This document shows positions 15,436 through 23,001 of a DNA stretch of 64,000 bases, piece by piece. How positions within the stretch are numbered: the first letter of the stretch is position 1; each line of letters opens with the position of its first letter. This DNA is from an uncultured Burkholderiales bacterium (GTDB lineage Bacteria; Pseudomonadota; Gammaproteobacteria; Burkholderiales; Burkholderiaceae_C), in contig CAIQBO010000056.1 of the NCBI GenBank assembly GCA_903870145.1, positions 34,816 to 98,815 of the forward strand, in the 5' to 3' direction. The notes below the pieces were generated by a model. It was given only the letters and a program-made list of their open reading frames with translations, was not told where the DNA came from and made no database searches. Position numbers and translations under genes: made by a program.

Positions 15436-17263
15436 CTCTTTTGAAGTGCAGGCCGACTTGTCGCCTGCTCCATCCTTTGACACTGAATCCTTAGGCGCCG
15501 AGCCGTCCTTTGAGGACACCCCCGCACAAGCGCCTGAAGAGGCTGTCACAGCACAACCCAACGGCTTTGTGCTGATGGGCTTGGCCCCAGAACTGGTGCA
15601 AGCCGTGACTGATTTAGGCTACACACAACCCACGCCCGTGCAGATCAAAGCCATTCCTTTGGCTTTGCCCAAAGAAACTCAAGGCCAAGCACACGCCTAC
15701 ATTGACCTGATGGTCTCAAGCCAAACCGGCAGCGGCAAAACAGCGGCTTTCTTGCTGCCTGTATTGCACACCTTGCTCAAGGAAATGGCCGACGAGGAAG
15801 CTCAGGAGCGCGCCTCGTTTGACAGCGCCTGCGCCGAGGCTGCAGCCAAAGGCGAGCCTTTGCCCAAACGCAGCAAGCGCAAAGACCCCACCAACCCACG
15901 CAACTTCAAAGCCCCGACGCCGGGCGCCTTGATTGTTTGCCCTACACGCGAGTTGGCCCAGCAAGTGGCCCACGATGCGATCGACTTGGTCAAACACTGC
16001 CGCGGCCTGCGCGTGGCCAACGTGGTGGGCGGCATGCCTTACCAGTTGCAAATTGCCAAACTGCAAAACGCCAATTTGGTGGTCGCCACACCAGGGCGTT
16101 TGCTCGACCTGCAGCGCTCCATGCAAATCAAGCTCGACAAGGTGAAATTCCTGGTCGTTGACGAAGCCGACCGCATGCTCGATTTGGGTTTTTCAGACGA
16201 CTTGGCCGACATCAACCAGTTGACCAGCCAACGCCAACAAACCATGATGTTCAGCGCCACCTTTGCGCCCCGCATTCAGCAATTGGCCATGCGCGTGATG
16301 CACGATGGCGGCTCGGCAGTGCAAAAAATTCAGATCGACTCTCCCCAAGAAAAGCACAGCAACATCAAGCAAATGCTGTTCTGGGCTGACAACGCCCAGC
16401 ACAAGCGCAAACTGCTTGACCATTGGCTGCGTGACGCCGCGATTGACCAAGCCATCGTCTTTGCCAGCACCCAAATTGAGTGCGATGGTTTGGCTGCTGA
16501 TCTGCAGCAAGATGGTTTTTCGGCAGTGGCTTTGCACGGCGCTTTGAGCCAAGGCTTGCGCAACCGCCGCTTGATGGCACTGCGCGGCGGTCAAGTTCAA
16601 ATTTTGGTGGCCACCGATGTGGCCGCTCGCGGCTTGGATGTGCCCACCGTCACCCACGTGTTCAATTATGGTTTGCCCATGAAGGCCGAGGACTACACCC
16701 ACCGCATTGGCCGCACAGGCCGCGCAGGGCGTGACGGTTTGGCCGTGACGTTTGCGGAAATTCGCGATCGCCGCAAAATCATGGACATTGAGTCTTACAC
16801 CCGCCAGCCCTTCAAAGCTGAAGTGGTCGCGGGCCTTGAGCCACAACAACGCTTTCCTGACACCCGCATGGGCGCAGGTCGCGGCGGCAATGACCGCAAC
16901 GACCGCAGCGGCCCGCGTGGTCGTCCCTTTGGCGGTGGCGGCGGTGGCCGTTTTGAAGGCCGCGGTGCACCGCGTTTTGAAGGCCGTGGGGGTGACCGCT
17001 TTGATTCTCGCCCTGAGCCACGTTTTGAACCCCGTCATGAGGCTCGCTTCGAGCCCCGTGGCGAGCAACGTCAAGAGCAGCGCTTTGACCCCCGCAACGA
17101 CCGCGGCGCACCCCGTGGTCCAGCGCCGCGCAGTGGGCCTGGCGATCGCTTTGCACGTGGCCCCAAACAAGTGGGTGCGGGCAATTTCAAACCCCATACA
17201 CCTGCTGGACAAGGGCCTAAACGCGCGGGCGGCACCAAGATTCTGAAGATCAGTCGCGGTTGA
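15428..17263 (+). CDS. DEAD-box RNA helicase with Arg/Gly-rich tail
   Basis: RNA helicase of 611 aa. Motifs: TPVQIKAIPLAL (Q), SSQTGSGKTAAF (I), CPTRELAQQV (Ia), ATPGRLLDL (Ib), VDEADRMLDLGF (II), SATFAPR (III), ATDVAARGLDVPT (V), HRIGRTGRAG (VI). A charged insert of about 40 residues rich in Glu/Lys separates motifs I and Ia. From residue 480 on, the tail is a low-complexity Arg/Gly/Phe repeat (RFEGRG, RFEPR units), expected to bind RNA non-specifically. ATG at 15428 is weakly preceded by purines. A bidirectional terminator follows at 17280. Confidence 0.93.
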   Translation: MTDSFEVQADLSPAPSFDTESLGAEPSFEDTPAQAPEEAVTAQPNGFVLMGLAPELVQAVTDLGYTQPTPVQIKAIPLALPKETQGQAHAYIDLMVSSQTGSGKTAAFLLPVLHTLLKEMADEEAQERASFDSACAEAAAKGEPLPKRSKRKDPTNPRNFKAPTPGALIVCPTRELAQQVAHDAIDLVKHCRGLRVANVVGGMPYQLQIAKLQNANLVVATPGRLLDLQRSMQIKLDKVKFLVVDEADRMLDLGFSDDLADINQLTSQRQQTMMFSATFAPRIQQLAMRVMHDGGSAVQKIQIDSPQEKHSNIKQMLFWADNAQHKRKLLDHWLRDAAIDQAIVFASTQIECDGLAADLQQDGFSAVALHGALSQGLRNRRLMALRGGQVQILVATDVAARGLDVPTVTHVFNYGLPMKAEDYTHRIGRTGRAGRDGLAVTFAEIRDRRKIMDIESYTRQPFKAEVVAGLEPQQRFPDTRMGAGRGGNDRNDRSGPRGRPFGGGGGGRFEGRGAPRFEGRGGDRFDSRPEPRFEPRHEARFEPRGEQRQEQRFDPRNDRGAPRGPAPRSGPGDRFARGPKQVGAGNFKPHTPAGQGPKRAGGTKILKISRG

Positions 17264-17279
17264 TTTTCAAGCGCCCATG

Positions 17280-17316
17280 AAAAAACCGCCTTGGCTTGCG
17301 CCTTGACGGTTTTTTT
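17280..17316. terminator. Bidirectional rho-independent terminator
   Basis: AAAAAACCG at the 5' side and CGGTTTTTT at the 3' side enclose a partly paired GC-rich interior, with A and T runs on the outside. It lies between the convergent helicase (stop 17263) and rplS (stop 17372) genes and can serve both. Confidence 0.75.
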
Positions 17317-17371
17317 ATGGCGACTCACAACGTCAAAGTCATGAGCCCCTTTGGAGGCGGAGCGCCCAATC

Positions 17372-17773
17372 TCAAGCAGCAGTGCTTGGTGCTGATACTG
17401 CGGCCTTTTTGTTGACACGCTGTGGCAATTTTTCTTTGATGCGCGCAGACTTGCCGCTGCGGTCGCGCAAATAGTACAGCTTGGCACGGCGCACATCACC
17501 GCGGCGCTTGACTTCAATGCTGGCAATCAAGGGACTGTAGGTTTGAAACGTACGCTCAACGCCTTCGCCACTGGAGATTTTACGAACCGTGAAACCACTG
17601 TTCAGGCCCCGGTTGCGCTTGGCAATCACGACACCTTCATAAGCCTGCAAACGCTTGCGTGTGCCTTCAACCACGTTCACGCTCACGATGACGGTATCGC
17701 CAGGCATGAACAAGGGAATGACTTTGGCCAGGCGAACAATTTCTTCTTGCTCGAGGGTTTGAATTAAATTCAT
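17372..17773 (-). CDS. rplS: 50S ribosomal protein L19
   Basis: Large-subunit protein at the 30S-50S interface. The 133-aa protein contains the conserved [43 protein letters not shown] and [22 protein letters not shown] blocks. ATG at 17773 ([11 protein letters not shown]) is chosen over an upstream start because L19 normally begins here. It is last in rpsP-rimM-trmD-rplS but has its own promoter at 17907-17912 in the 155-base gap after trmD. Confidence 0.97.
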   Translation of the reverse strand: MNLIQTLEQEEIVRLAKVIPLFMPGDTVIVSVNVVEGTRKRLQAYEGVVIAKRNRGLNSGFTVRKISSGEGVERTFQTYSPLIASIEVKRRGDVRRAKLYYLRDRSGKSARIKEKLPQRVNKKAAVSAPSTAA

Positions 17774-17894
17774 TTTGAATGACTCCATGCGATCATGCTC
17801 ACGCTACGCTAAGGGCGGCTTCTATGCAAATCGCCTTCAAACCCAAGCACAGCTTGACTTGAAAGGCGGCAACAGCCGCGGCGGACAGAGGATC

Positions 17895-17912
17895 GAAAAG
17901 CCTTTGATTATA
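17895..17912 (-). promoter_or_regulatory. rplS promoter, -10 and start region
   Basis: Minus strand TATAATCAAAGGCTTTTC; the -10 TATAAT is at 17912-17907. The same 18 bases occur exactly upstream of rpsP (19697-19680). No convincing -35 is present. The rplS ATG is about 133 bases downstream. Confidence 0.6.
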
Positions 17913-17928
17913 GCTCGAAACAACAGGC

Positions 17929-18717
17929 CTAGCCCTTTGTAAGACCCAAGTCTGCATCCGGGGTCATTCTCGCCTTCAAAAGCAATAAAAAGTTTTCATC
18001 TTGCGCGCTCAATCCCCCGCCCGCGCGGGCTGCATCGATCAAATCTGGCCGCGAAATGGCCGTTAAACGCAAGCTTTGCTCGCGCCGCCAGTTGGCTATC
18101 TGCGCATGGTTGCCTGACATCAGCACGGGCGGCACGGCTTGGCCTTGCCAGACTTCGGGGCGCGTGAAGTGCGGGCAATCCAGGAGGCCGTCCAATGCGG
18201 GGTTGAAACTGTCAGCCTGATGGCTTTCAGCATCGTTCAAGACGCCCGGCTGCAACCTGGCCACAGCGTCCAGCAAGGCCATTGCAGCCAACTCACCCCC
18301 CGAGAGAACAAAGTCGCCCAAACTCATTTGCACATCAACGTGCTGGTCAATGAAGCGCTGATCAATGCCTTCGTAACGACCGCATAGCAAAACCGCACCG
18401 GCACTGCTTGCCCAAGTCTGCACGACAGCGTGATTCAAGCGCGCGCCCACCGGGGCAAATAAAATCACAGGCGCCGGCTCAGGTCGGTCCGCGCCGATGG
18501 CCTTCAAGCATTGCAGCAAAGGCTCGGCCATCATCAACATGCCTGGGCCACCACCAAAAGGTCGGTCGTCTACGCGGCGGTATTGGCCTTGCGCATAGTC
18601 TCGCAGGGGCCACAGTTTGACCTGCACTGCGCCCGACTCAAACGCGCGCCGCGTCACGCCAACCGTTAAAAACGGGGCAAACAATTCTGGAAATAAAGTG
18701 ACGATATCAAAGCGCAT
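17929..18717 (-). CDS. trmD: tRNA (guanine-N1)-methyltransferase
   Basis: Methylates G37 of tRNAs reading CNN codons, preventing frameshifts. The 262-aa SPOUT enzyme shows the conserved DIVTLFPELF opening, DDRPFGGGPGMLM, and the AdoMet-binding knot region LLCGRYEGIDQRFID and SLGDFVLSGGELAAM. It follows rimM by 12 bases in the ribosomal-protein operon. Confidence 0.97.
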   Translation of the reverse strand: MRFDIVTLFPELFAPFLTVGVTRRAFESGAVQVKLWPLRDYAQGQYRRVDDRPFGGGPGMLMMAEPLLQCLKAIGADRPEPAPVILFAPVGARLNHAVVQTWASSAGAVLLCGRYEGIDQRFIDQHVDVQMSLGDFVLSGGELAAMALLDAVARLQPGVLNDAESHQADSFNPALDGLLDCPHFTRPEVWQGQAVPPVLMSGNHAQIANWRREQSLRLTAISRPDLIDAARAGGGLSAQDENFLLLLKARMTPDADLGLTKG

Positions 18718-18729
18718 GGCTTGTCACTT

Positions 18730-19335
18730 CTAGTAATCGGCTTGCCAATCGACCGTGATCTTGCGTGCGGGCAAATCCACATCGTCAATGAACGCGGCAA
18801 CAAAAGGAATCATGCGCTCCACAGGTTTGTCACCATCTGCTGGGGCGCCCGAGAGAACCAACACCGTTTGAGGGCCTGTGGACATGAGGTCTTTGACTTG
18901 CCCCAAGGCCACACCTTCACGGTTGACCACATCCAATCCGAGCAAATCAACCCAATAATATTCGCCATCTGCGGTGCTGGGGAAACTCGATCGCGAGATG
19001 AAAACGCGCGCGCCCTTGAGAGCTTCTGCCGCCGTGCGGTCTGGCACATCATGGGCCGAGGCCACTACCGTGTCCGAATGGTCTTTGGCTTCCTTGATTT
19101 TCAAAATCACAGGGCCAGCCAATGCTTGCGCATGGGGCGCAAGTGGCGCGCGATCAGAGGGCAGCAAATACCAACGTTTAGAAGAAAAAAGCGCCTCAGG
19201 AGAGGCGCTGTGGGTGATGACTTTGAACCAACCCTTGATACCCCAGGCGTCTGCGATGCGGCCCACCTCAATGGCGTCTGCCGGCAAAGCGGCAGACTCA
19301 AGTTGGGGCAGCACAGCCAAGGCCCCTAGGATCAA
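18730..19335 (-). CDS. rimM: 16S rRNA processing/ribosome maturation factor
   Basis: 30S assembly factor binding S19. It has an N-terminal RimM beta-barrel ([18 protein letters not shown]) and a PRC-barrel half ([18 protein letters not shown]...[14 protein letters not shown]). There is no ATG: the reading frame opens with TTG at 19335, which shares bases with the rpsP stop (TTGA), so coupled initiation is likely; GTG a few codons later is an alternative. Length up to 201 aa, slightly longer than usual because of an inserted segment around residues 55-75. Confidence 0.93.
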   Translation of the reverse strand: MILGALAVLPQLESAALPADAIEVGRIADAWGIKGWFKVITHSASPEALFSSKRWYLLPSDRAPLAPHAQALAGPVILKIKEAKDHSDTVVASAHDVPDRTAAEALKGARVFISRSSFPSTADGEYYWVDLLGLDVVNREGVALGQVKDLMSTGPQTVLVLSGAPADGDKPVERMIPFVAAFIDDVDLPARKITVDWQADY

Positions 19336-19583
19336 GCCGCTTTGGTAGCAGCTTGTTTGACCAAACGCTCAACAGTGGGGGAGACTTGGGCGCCCACGCT
19401 TCTCCAGTAAGTCAAGCGGTCTTGCACAATGCGCAAGCCTTCTTCGGTTGCAACGGCGATGGGGTTGTAAAACCCGATACGCTCGATGAAACGGCCGTCG
19501 CGGCGAACGCGTTTGTCGGCCACAACAATGTTAAAAAATGGACGGGCTTTAGAGCCGCCGCGGGAAAGACGAATGACAACCAT
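19332..19583 (-). CDS. rpsP: 30S ribosomal protein S16
   Basis: Early-assembly small-subunit protein of 83 aa. Opening [21 protein letters not shown] and the block [15 protein letters not shown] are diagnostic. It is the first gene of the rpsP-rimM-trmD-rplS operon, with its promoter at 19680-19697, 108 bases upstream. Confidence 0.98.
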   Translation of the reverse strand: MVVIRLSRGGSKARPFFNIVVADKRVRRDGRFIERIGFYNPIAVATEEGLRIVQDRLTYWRSVGAQVSPTVERLVKQAATKAA

Positions 19584-19679
19584 GATTTATCCTAGGGTGG
19601 TGGCGGCGCCTCTTTCGGGGCACCGCAAAATTTCTCAGCGTTTGAGACACGCAACTGGCCACCCGGCCAGTGACACACT

Positions 19680-19697
19680 GAAAAGCCTTTGATTATA
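19680..19697 (-). promoter_or_regulatory. rpsP operon promoter, -10 and start region
   Basis: Minus strand TATAATCAAAGGCTTTTC with -10 at 19697-19692, identical over 18 bases to the rplS promoter. It overlaps the ribosome-binding region of the divergent acetyltransferase gene on the plus strand. Confidence 0.6.
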
Positions 19698-19712
19698 ACC
19701 AGGAGTTCCAGC

Positions 19713-20234
19713 ATGCCCATGATTCGACCCAGCCAAGAAGCTGACATGCCCGCTATCACGGCCATTTACCAGCACCATGTCCTGACCGGAACAGGCACAT
19801 TTGAGATTGAACCACCGAGCTTGACCGACATGACGGCCCGCAGGTCCGACGTCTTGGGCAAAGGCCTGCCTTACCTGGTCATGGAGGAAAACAGCCGCAT
19901 TATGGGCTTTGCCTACTGCAATTGGTTCAAACCGCGACCCGCATACCGCTTTTCTGCGGAAGACTCGGTTTACATGGATGCCACCGCCCATGGCCAAGGC
20001 TGGGGACGGGCTTTGCTGTGCGAGCTGTGCCGATCAGCCGAACTAGTCGGTGTTCGCAAATTGATTGCGGTGATCGGCGACTCGACCAACAAGGCCTCCA
20101 TCGGGGTGCACCGATCCGTCGGTTTCACCCCCGTGGGCGTGATCAATTCGTGCGGCTGGAAATTCAATCGCTGGCTAGACATTGTCATGATGGAAAAAAC
20201 CTTGGGCGCAGGCAGTTCAAATTCTCCTGAATAA
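19713..20234 (+). CDS. GNAT N-acetyltransferase, phosphinothricin/methionine-sulfone type
   Basis: Acetyl-CoA-dependent N-acetyltransferase of 173 aa. The N-terminal TGTGTFEIEPP and GLPYLVMEE, the acetyl-CoA loop AHGQGWGRALL (motif A) and the KASIGVHRSVGF helix match the Pat/Bar/MddA group, which acetylate methionine sulfoximine, methionine sulfone or phosphinothricin. ATG at 19713 has AGGAG seven bases upstream. The following membrane-protein gene begins 8 bases after its stop. Confidence 0.85.
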   Translation: MPMIRPSQEADMPAITAIYQHHVLTGTGTFEIEPPSLTDMTARRSDVLGKGLPYLVMEENSRIMGFAYCNWFKPRPAYRFSAEDSVYMDATAHGQGWGRALLCELCRSAELVGVRKLIAVIGDSTNKASIGVHRSVGFTPVGVINSCGWKFNRWLDIVMMEKTLGAGSSNSPE

Positions 20235-20242
20235 TCAGACCC

Positions 20243-20713
20243 ATGAAAAATAAAACTCTGGCGGCTTGGTTGGCATTTTGGGGTGGCCCCTTGGGCTTGC
20301 ACCGTTTTTATCTGTTTGGCTTTGGCGACACCCTGGCCTGGTTTTTGCCTATTCCCACTGCCCTGGGCTGGTATGGCATCGAGCGTGCCTTGGAGATGGG
20401 TCAGGACGACCTGTTGAGCTGGTTGCTGATTCCCTTGCTAGGCTTTACCTTTGCGGGCTGCGCACTCAATGCCATCGTTTACGGGCTGATGCCGATGGAA
20501 AAATGGAATGCGCGCTTTAACCCACAAGCCCCAAGCACGCACAGTGCTGGCAGCACGCAGTGGCTGACGATTGGCGCTGTTGCATGCGCATTGCTGGTCG
20601 GCACCAGTGTGCTGATGGCCAGCATTGTGTTCAGTTTTCAGCGCTACTTTGAACACCAAATCGAAGCGGCCAGGGCCATCAGCCAAGGGGCACAGACGCC
20701 CATCAAACCCTGA
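20243..20713 (+). CDS. TM2-domain-like membrane protein
   Basis: A 156-aa protein with a TM2-like start: the hydrophobic helix LAAWLAFWGGPLGLHRFYL (GxxGxHRFYL signature), then a second helix to residue 42. Further membrane segments lie around residues 58-80 and 107-130, with a soluble C-terminal tail. Function of the family is unknown. It forms a pair with the acetyltransferase; its stop is 3 bases from the convergent pit stop. Confidence 0.75.
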   Translation: MKNKTLAAWLAFWGGPLGLHRFYLFGFGDTLAWFLPIPTALGWYGIERALEMGQDDLLSWLLIPLLGFTFAGCALNAIVYGLMPMEKWNARFNPQAPSTHSAGSTQWLTIGAVACALLVGTSVLMASIVFSFQRYFEHQIEAARAISQGAQTPIKP

Positions 20714-20716
20714 GCA

Positions 20717-21724
20717 CTAGAAAATTTGCAAGCTGACCCAATAGGCAATGGCCGCCACAAATGCGCTGGCAGGAATGGTCAAAATCCAAGCCCAGACGAT
20801 GTTGCCGGCCACACCCCAACGCACCGCACTGGCTCGCTGAGTTGAGCCCACTCCCACAATCGCCCCCGTGATGGTGTGCGTGGTGGAGACCGGAATGCCC
20901 AAGGCTGTGGCCAAGAACAAGGTCAAAGCGCCACCCGTCTCAGCACAAAATCCACCGACCGGTTTGAGTTTGGTGATTCGTTGGCCCATGGTCTTGACAA
21001 TGCGCCAACCACCGAACAAGGTGCCTAAACCAATGGCGATGTAGCAAGACACGATGGTCCAAGTTGGCGGCGAGGTCGCTGAAGCCGACAGGTACCCTGT
21101 GGCCACCAAAAGCATCCAAATGATGCCAATGGTTTTTTGCGCGTCGTTGCCGCCGTGCCCCAAACTGTAGGCCCCAGCGGAGATCAGCTGCAAACTGCGA
21201 AACCATTTGTCAACCTTCGAGGGCCGGCTGCGCTTGAAAATGTTGGCCACCAAGACCATCATCAATGAGCCCAGCAAAAATCCGAGCAAAGGTGAGACGA
21301 AAATAAAAACAACCGTCTTGAGCACACCCGCGGAGATCAAAGCGCCAGCCCCTGCTTTGGCGATCACAGCGCCCACAATGCCGCCAATCAAGGCGTGCGA
21401 GGAGCTGCTGGGAATGCCGTAATACCAAGTGATCACATTCCAAGATATGGCGCCCAGCAAGGCGCCAAAGACCACATGGGTGTCGACAATGCCAGGCTGC
21501 ACAATGCCTTTGCCCACCGTGGCAGCAACGCTCAAGTGAAAGATGAAAATCGCGATGAAATTGAACACCGCAGCAAAAACCACGGCTTGGGCGGGCTTGA
21601 GAACACCGGTTGAAACCACAGTGGCAATGGCATTGGCCGCATCGTGAAAACCATTCATGAAATCAAAAGCCAATGCCAATACCACCAACATCATCACCAC
21701 CCACAAAGCCGCTTGCGTGTCCAT
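20717..21724 (-). CDS. Inorganic phosphate transporter, Pit family
   Basis: Membrane symporter for metal-phosphate/H+, 335 aa. Family signature GFHDAANAIATVVSTGVL in the first membrane half and the repeated counterpart ALGIPVSTTHTITGAIVGVG in the second; GHGGNDAQKTIG is the central conserved loop. The preceding gene, 17 bases upstream on the same strand, encodes the DUF47 partner, the usual pairing. A possible Pho-box array precedes the pair. Confidence 0.95.
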   Translation of the reverse strand: MDTQAALWVVMMLVVLALAFDFMNGFHDAANAIATVVSTGVLKPAQAVVFAAVFNFIAIFIFHLSVAATVGKGIVQPGIVDTHVVFGALLGAISWNVITWYYGIPSSSSHALIGGIVGAVIAKAGAGALISAGVLKTVVFIFVSPLLGFLLGSLMMVLVANIFKRSRPSKVDKWFRSLQLISAGAYSLGHGGNDAQKTIGIIWMLLVATGYLSASATSPPTWTIVSCYIAIGLGTLFGGWRIVKTMGQRITKLKPVGGFCAETGGALTLFLATALGIPVSTTHTITGAIVGVGSTQRASAVRWGVAGNIVWAWILTIPASAFVAAIAYWVSLQIF

Positions 21725-21741
21725 ACTGGAAGCCTCTGGGA

Positions 21742-22389
21742 TTAGGAATTTTCGAGGACAATGCCCTCAATTTGGTTGGCCACATCCTCGCATTTGTCAG
21801 TGATGGTTTCGAGCAATTCATAAATTGCTTTCAACTTGATGACCTCGCGCACATCAGGCTCTTCGCGAAATAATTTACTCATCGCGCTTCGCATGACACG
21901 GTCCGCATCGGATTCGAGTTGGTCAATTTCTTCGCATGTTTTGAGGGCAGCCTCGGCCGTGGCCGGGTCTGCCACCCTTTCCAACATCTTGACGGCTTCG
22001 CGCACTCGCTCGCAGCACTTGACTGACAAGTCCGTCAAGCGAGTGATTTCCTCCGTCATGGCTCGCACGTCATACAAAGACATGGTTTCTGCCGAGTCCT
22101 GAATCAAGTCGGCCACATCGTCCATCAAATTGATCAAGGTGTGAATTTGCTCGCGGTCAATCGGTGTGATGAACGTGGTGTGAATCAACCGGTTGACTTC
22201 ATGCGTGATGCGATCCGCCGAACGCTCTGCGTTGTCCACATCTTGCGTGTATTTGGCGCGCAAATGCGGGTCGTTGTAATTGAGTACCAATTTTGCAAAA
22301 GCATGGGCCGCCTCCAAGATGCGGTCGGCATGCTGGTTAAACAAACCAAAAAAATCACCTTCTTTGGGTAACAGTTTGCCAAAAAACAT
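21742..22389 (-). CDS. DUF47/PhoU-like Pit accessory protein
   Basis: All-helical cytoplasmic protein of 215 aa, PhoU-like fold, thought to control Pit transporters. Features: FFGLFNQHADRILEAAHAF at the start, acidic helices with E/DxxxD metal-binding patterns (NAERSADRITHEV, EIDQLESDADRVM), and the C-terminal KAIYELLETITDKCEDVAN. ATG at 22389 is chosen because AAGGA lies 8 bases upstream; a TTG five codons earlier is the alternative. First gene of the DUF47-pit unit. Confidence 0.92.
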   Translation of the reverse strand: MFFGKLLPKEGDFFGLFNQHADRILEAAHAFAKLVLNYNDPHLRAKYTQDVDNAERSADRITHEVNRLIHTTFITPIDREQIHTLINLMDDVADLIQDSAETMSLYDVRAMTEEITRLTDLSVKCCERVREAVKMLERVADPATAEAALKTCEEIDQLESDADRVMRSAMSKLFREEPDVREVIKLKAIYELLETITDKCEDVANQIEGIVLENS

Positions 22390-22453
22390 AAGGATTTCCT
22401 TCAATGAAAGGCGGTGCGGACTTGGGCCTTGTGAGACCGGCGAAGTTTAACCT

Positions 22454-22482
22454 TTGTCACGATTTTGACTTTTAATTGTCAT
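22454..22482. promoter_or_regulatory. Candidate Pho-box array upstream of DUF47-pit
   Basis: Three half-sites resembling CTGTCAT at exact 11-base spacing on the plus strand: TTGTCAC (22454), TTGACTT (22465), TTGTCAT (22476). They match the consensus at 5, 4 and 6 of 7 positions. The array is 65 bases upstream of the DUF47 start. PhoB control is an inference. Confidence 0.4.
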
Positions 22483-22505
22483 AAAAATATGAAAATTTCA
22501 GCGTT

Positions 22506-23000
22506 TCACGCGTCCACCAAGCGTTGCACAGATTGGTGAGCCAGGCTTTGCAGTGCCTGCGGCTGGACTTTTTCAGGCGCGACATCGGCCAAAGGCCACA
22601 GCACAAAAGCACGCTCCCACATCCGCGGGTGAGGCAACATCAGTGCAGGACTTTGCATTTGCGCATCGCCATACAGCAGCAAGTCCAAGTCCAAGGTTCT
22701 GGGTGCATGCAGGTAGGGGCGCTGCCTGCCCGCCGCAGACTCCAGGCGCTGAAGAGCCAGCAGCAAGTCTGGCGCAGTCAGGCGCGTTTCAAGACAAGCC
22801 ACGGCATTGATGAAATCCGCTCCCACAGCTTGATGCGGCGCGCTGCGGTACAAATGCGATTGCCCCAGCAGTCGGGATTGCGGCAGTTGCGCCAAGGCCT
22901 TGAGTGCCTCTTCAATGGCCTGCTTCGCTTCCCCCAAGTTAGCGCCCAGTCCAACATACGCAGTGACAACTTGGTCGCGCAAAGGGTGCTCTTTGTGCAC
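22506..23000 (-). CDS. folK: 7,8-dihydro-6-hydroxymethylpterin pyrophosphokinase
   Basis: Transfers pyrophosphate from ATP to hydroxymethyl-dihydropterin in folate synthesis. Conserved: VTAYVGLGANLGEAKQAIEEAL, the SHLYRSAPH loop, and the catalytic/metal motif PRTLDLDLLLYG with PHPRMWERAFVLWPL. No ATG is available; GTG at 23000 lies one base beyond the pcnB stop and gives 164 aa, the normal length, suggesting translational coupling. Last gene of the perM-hda-HAD-pcnB-folK unit. Confidence 0.94.
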   Translation of the reverse strand: MHKEHPLRDQVVTAYVGLGANLGEAKQAIEEALKALAQLPQSRLLGQSHLYRSAPHQAVGADFINAVACLETRLTAPDLLLALQRLESAAGRQRPYLHAPRTLDLDLLLYGDAQMQSPALMLPHPRMWERAFVLWPLADVAPEKVQPQALQSLAHQSVQRLVDA

Positions 23001-23001
23001 C

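Noticed and set aside
16193..17212. Open frame of about 340 codons on the minus strand opposite the DEAD-box helicase
   Set aside because: It lies wholly antisense to clear helicase motifs, has no ribosome-binding site, and its Ala/Thr/Arg-rich composition mirrors the helicase codons.
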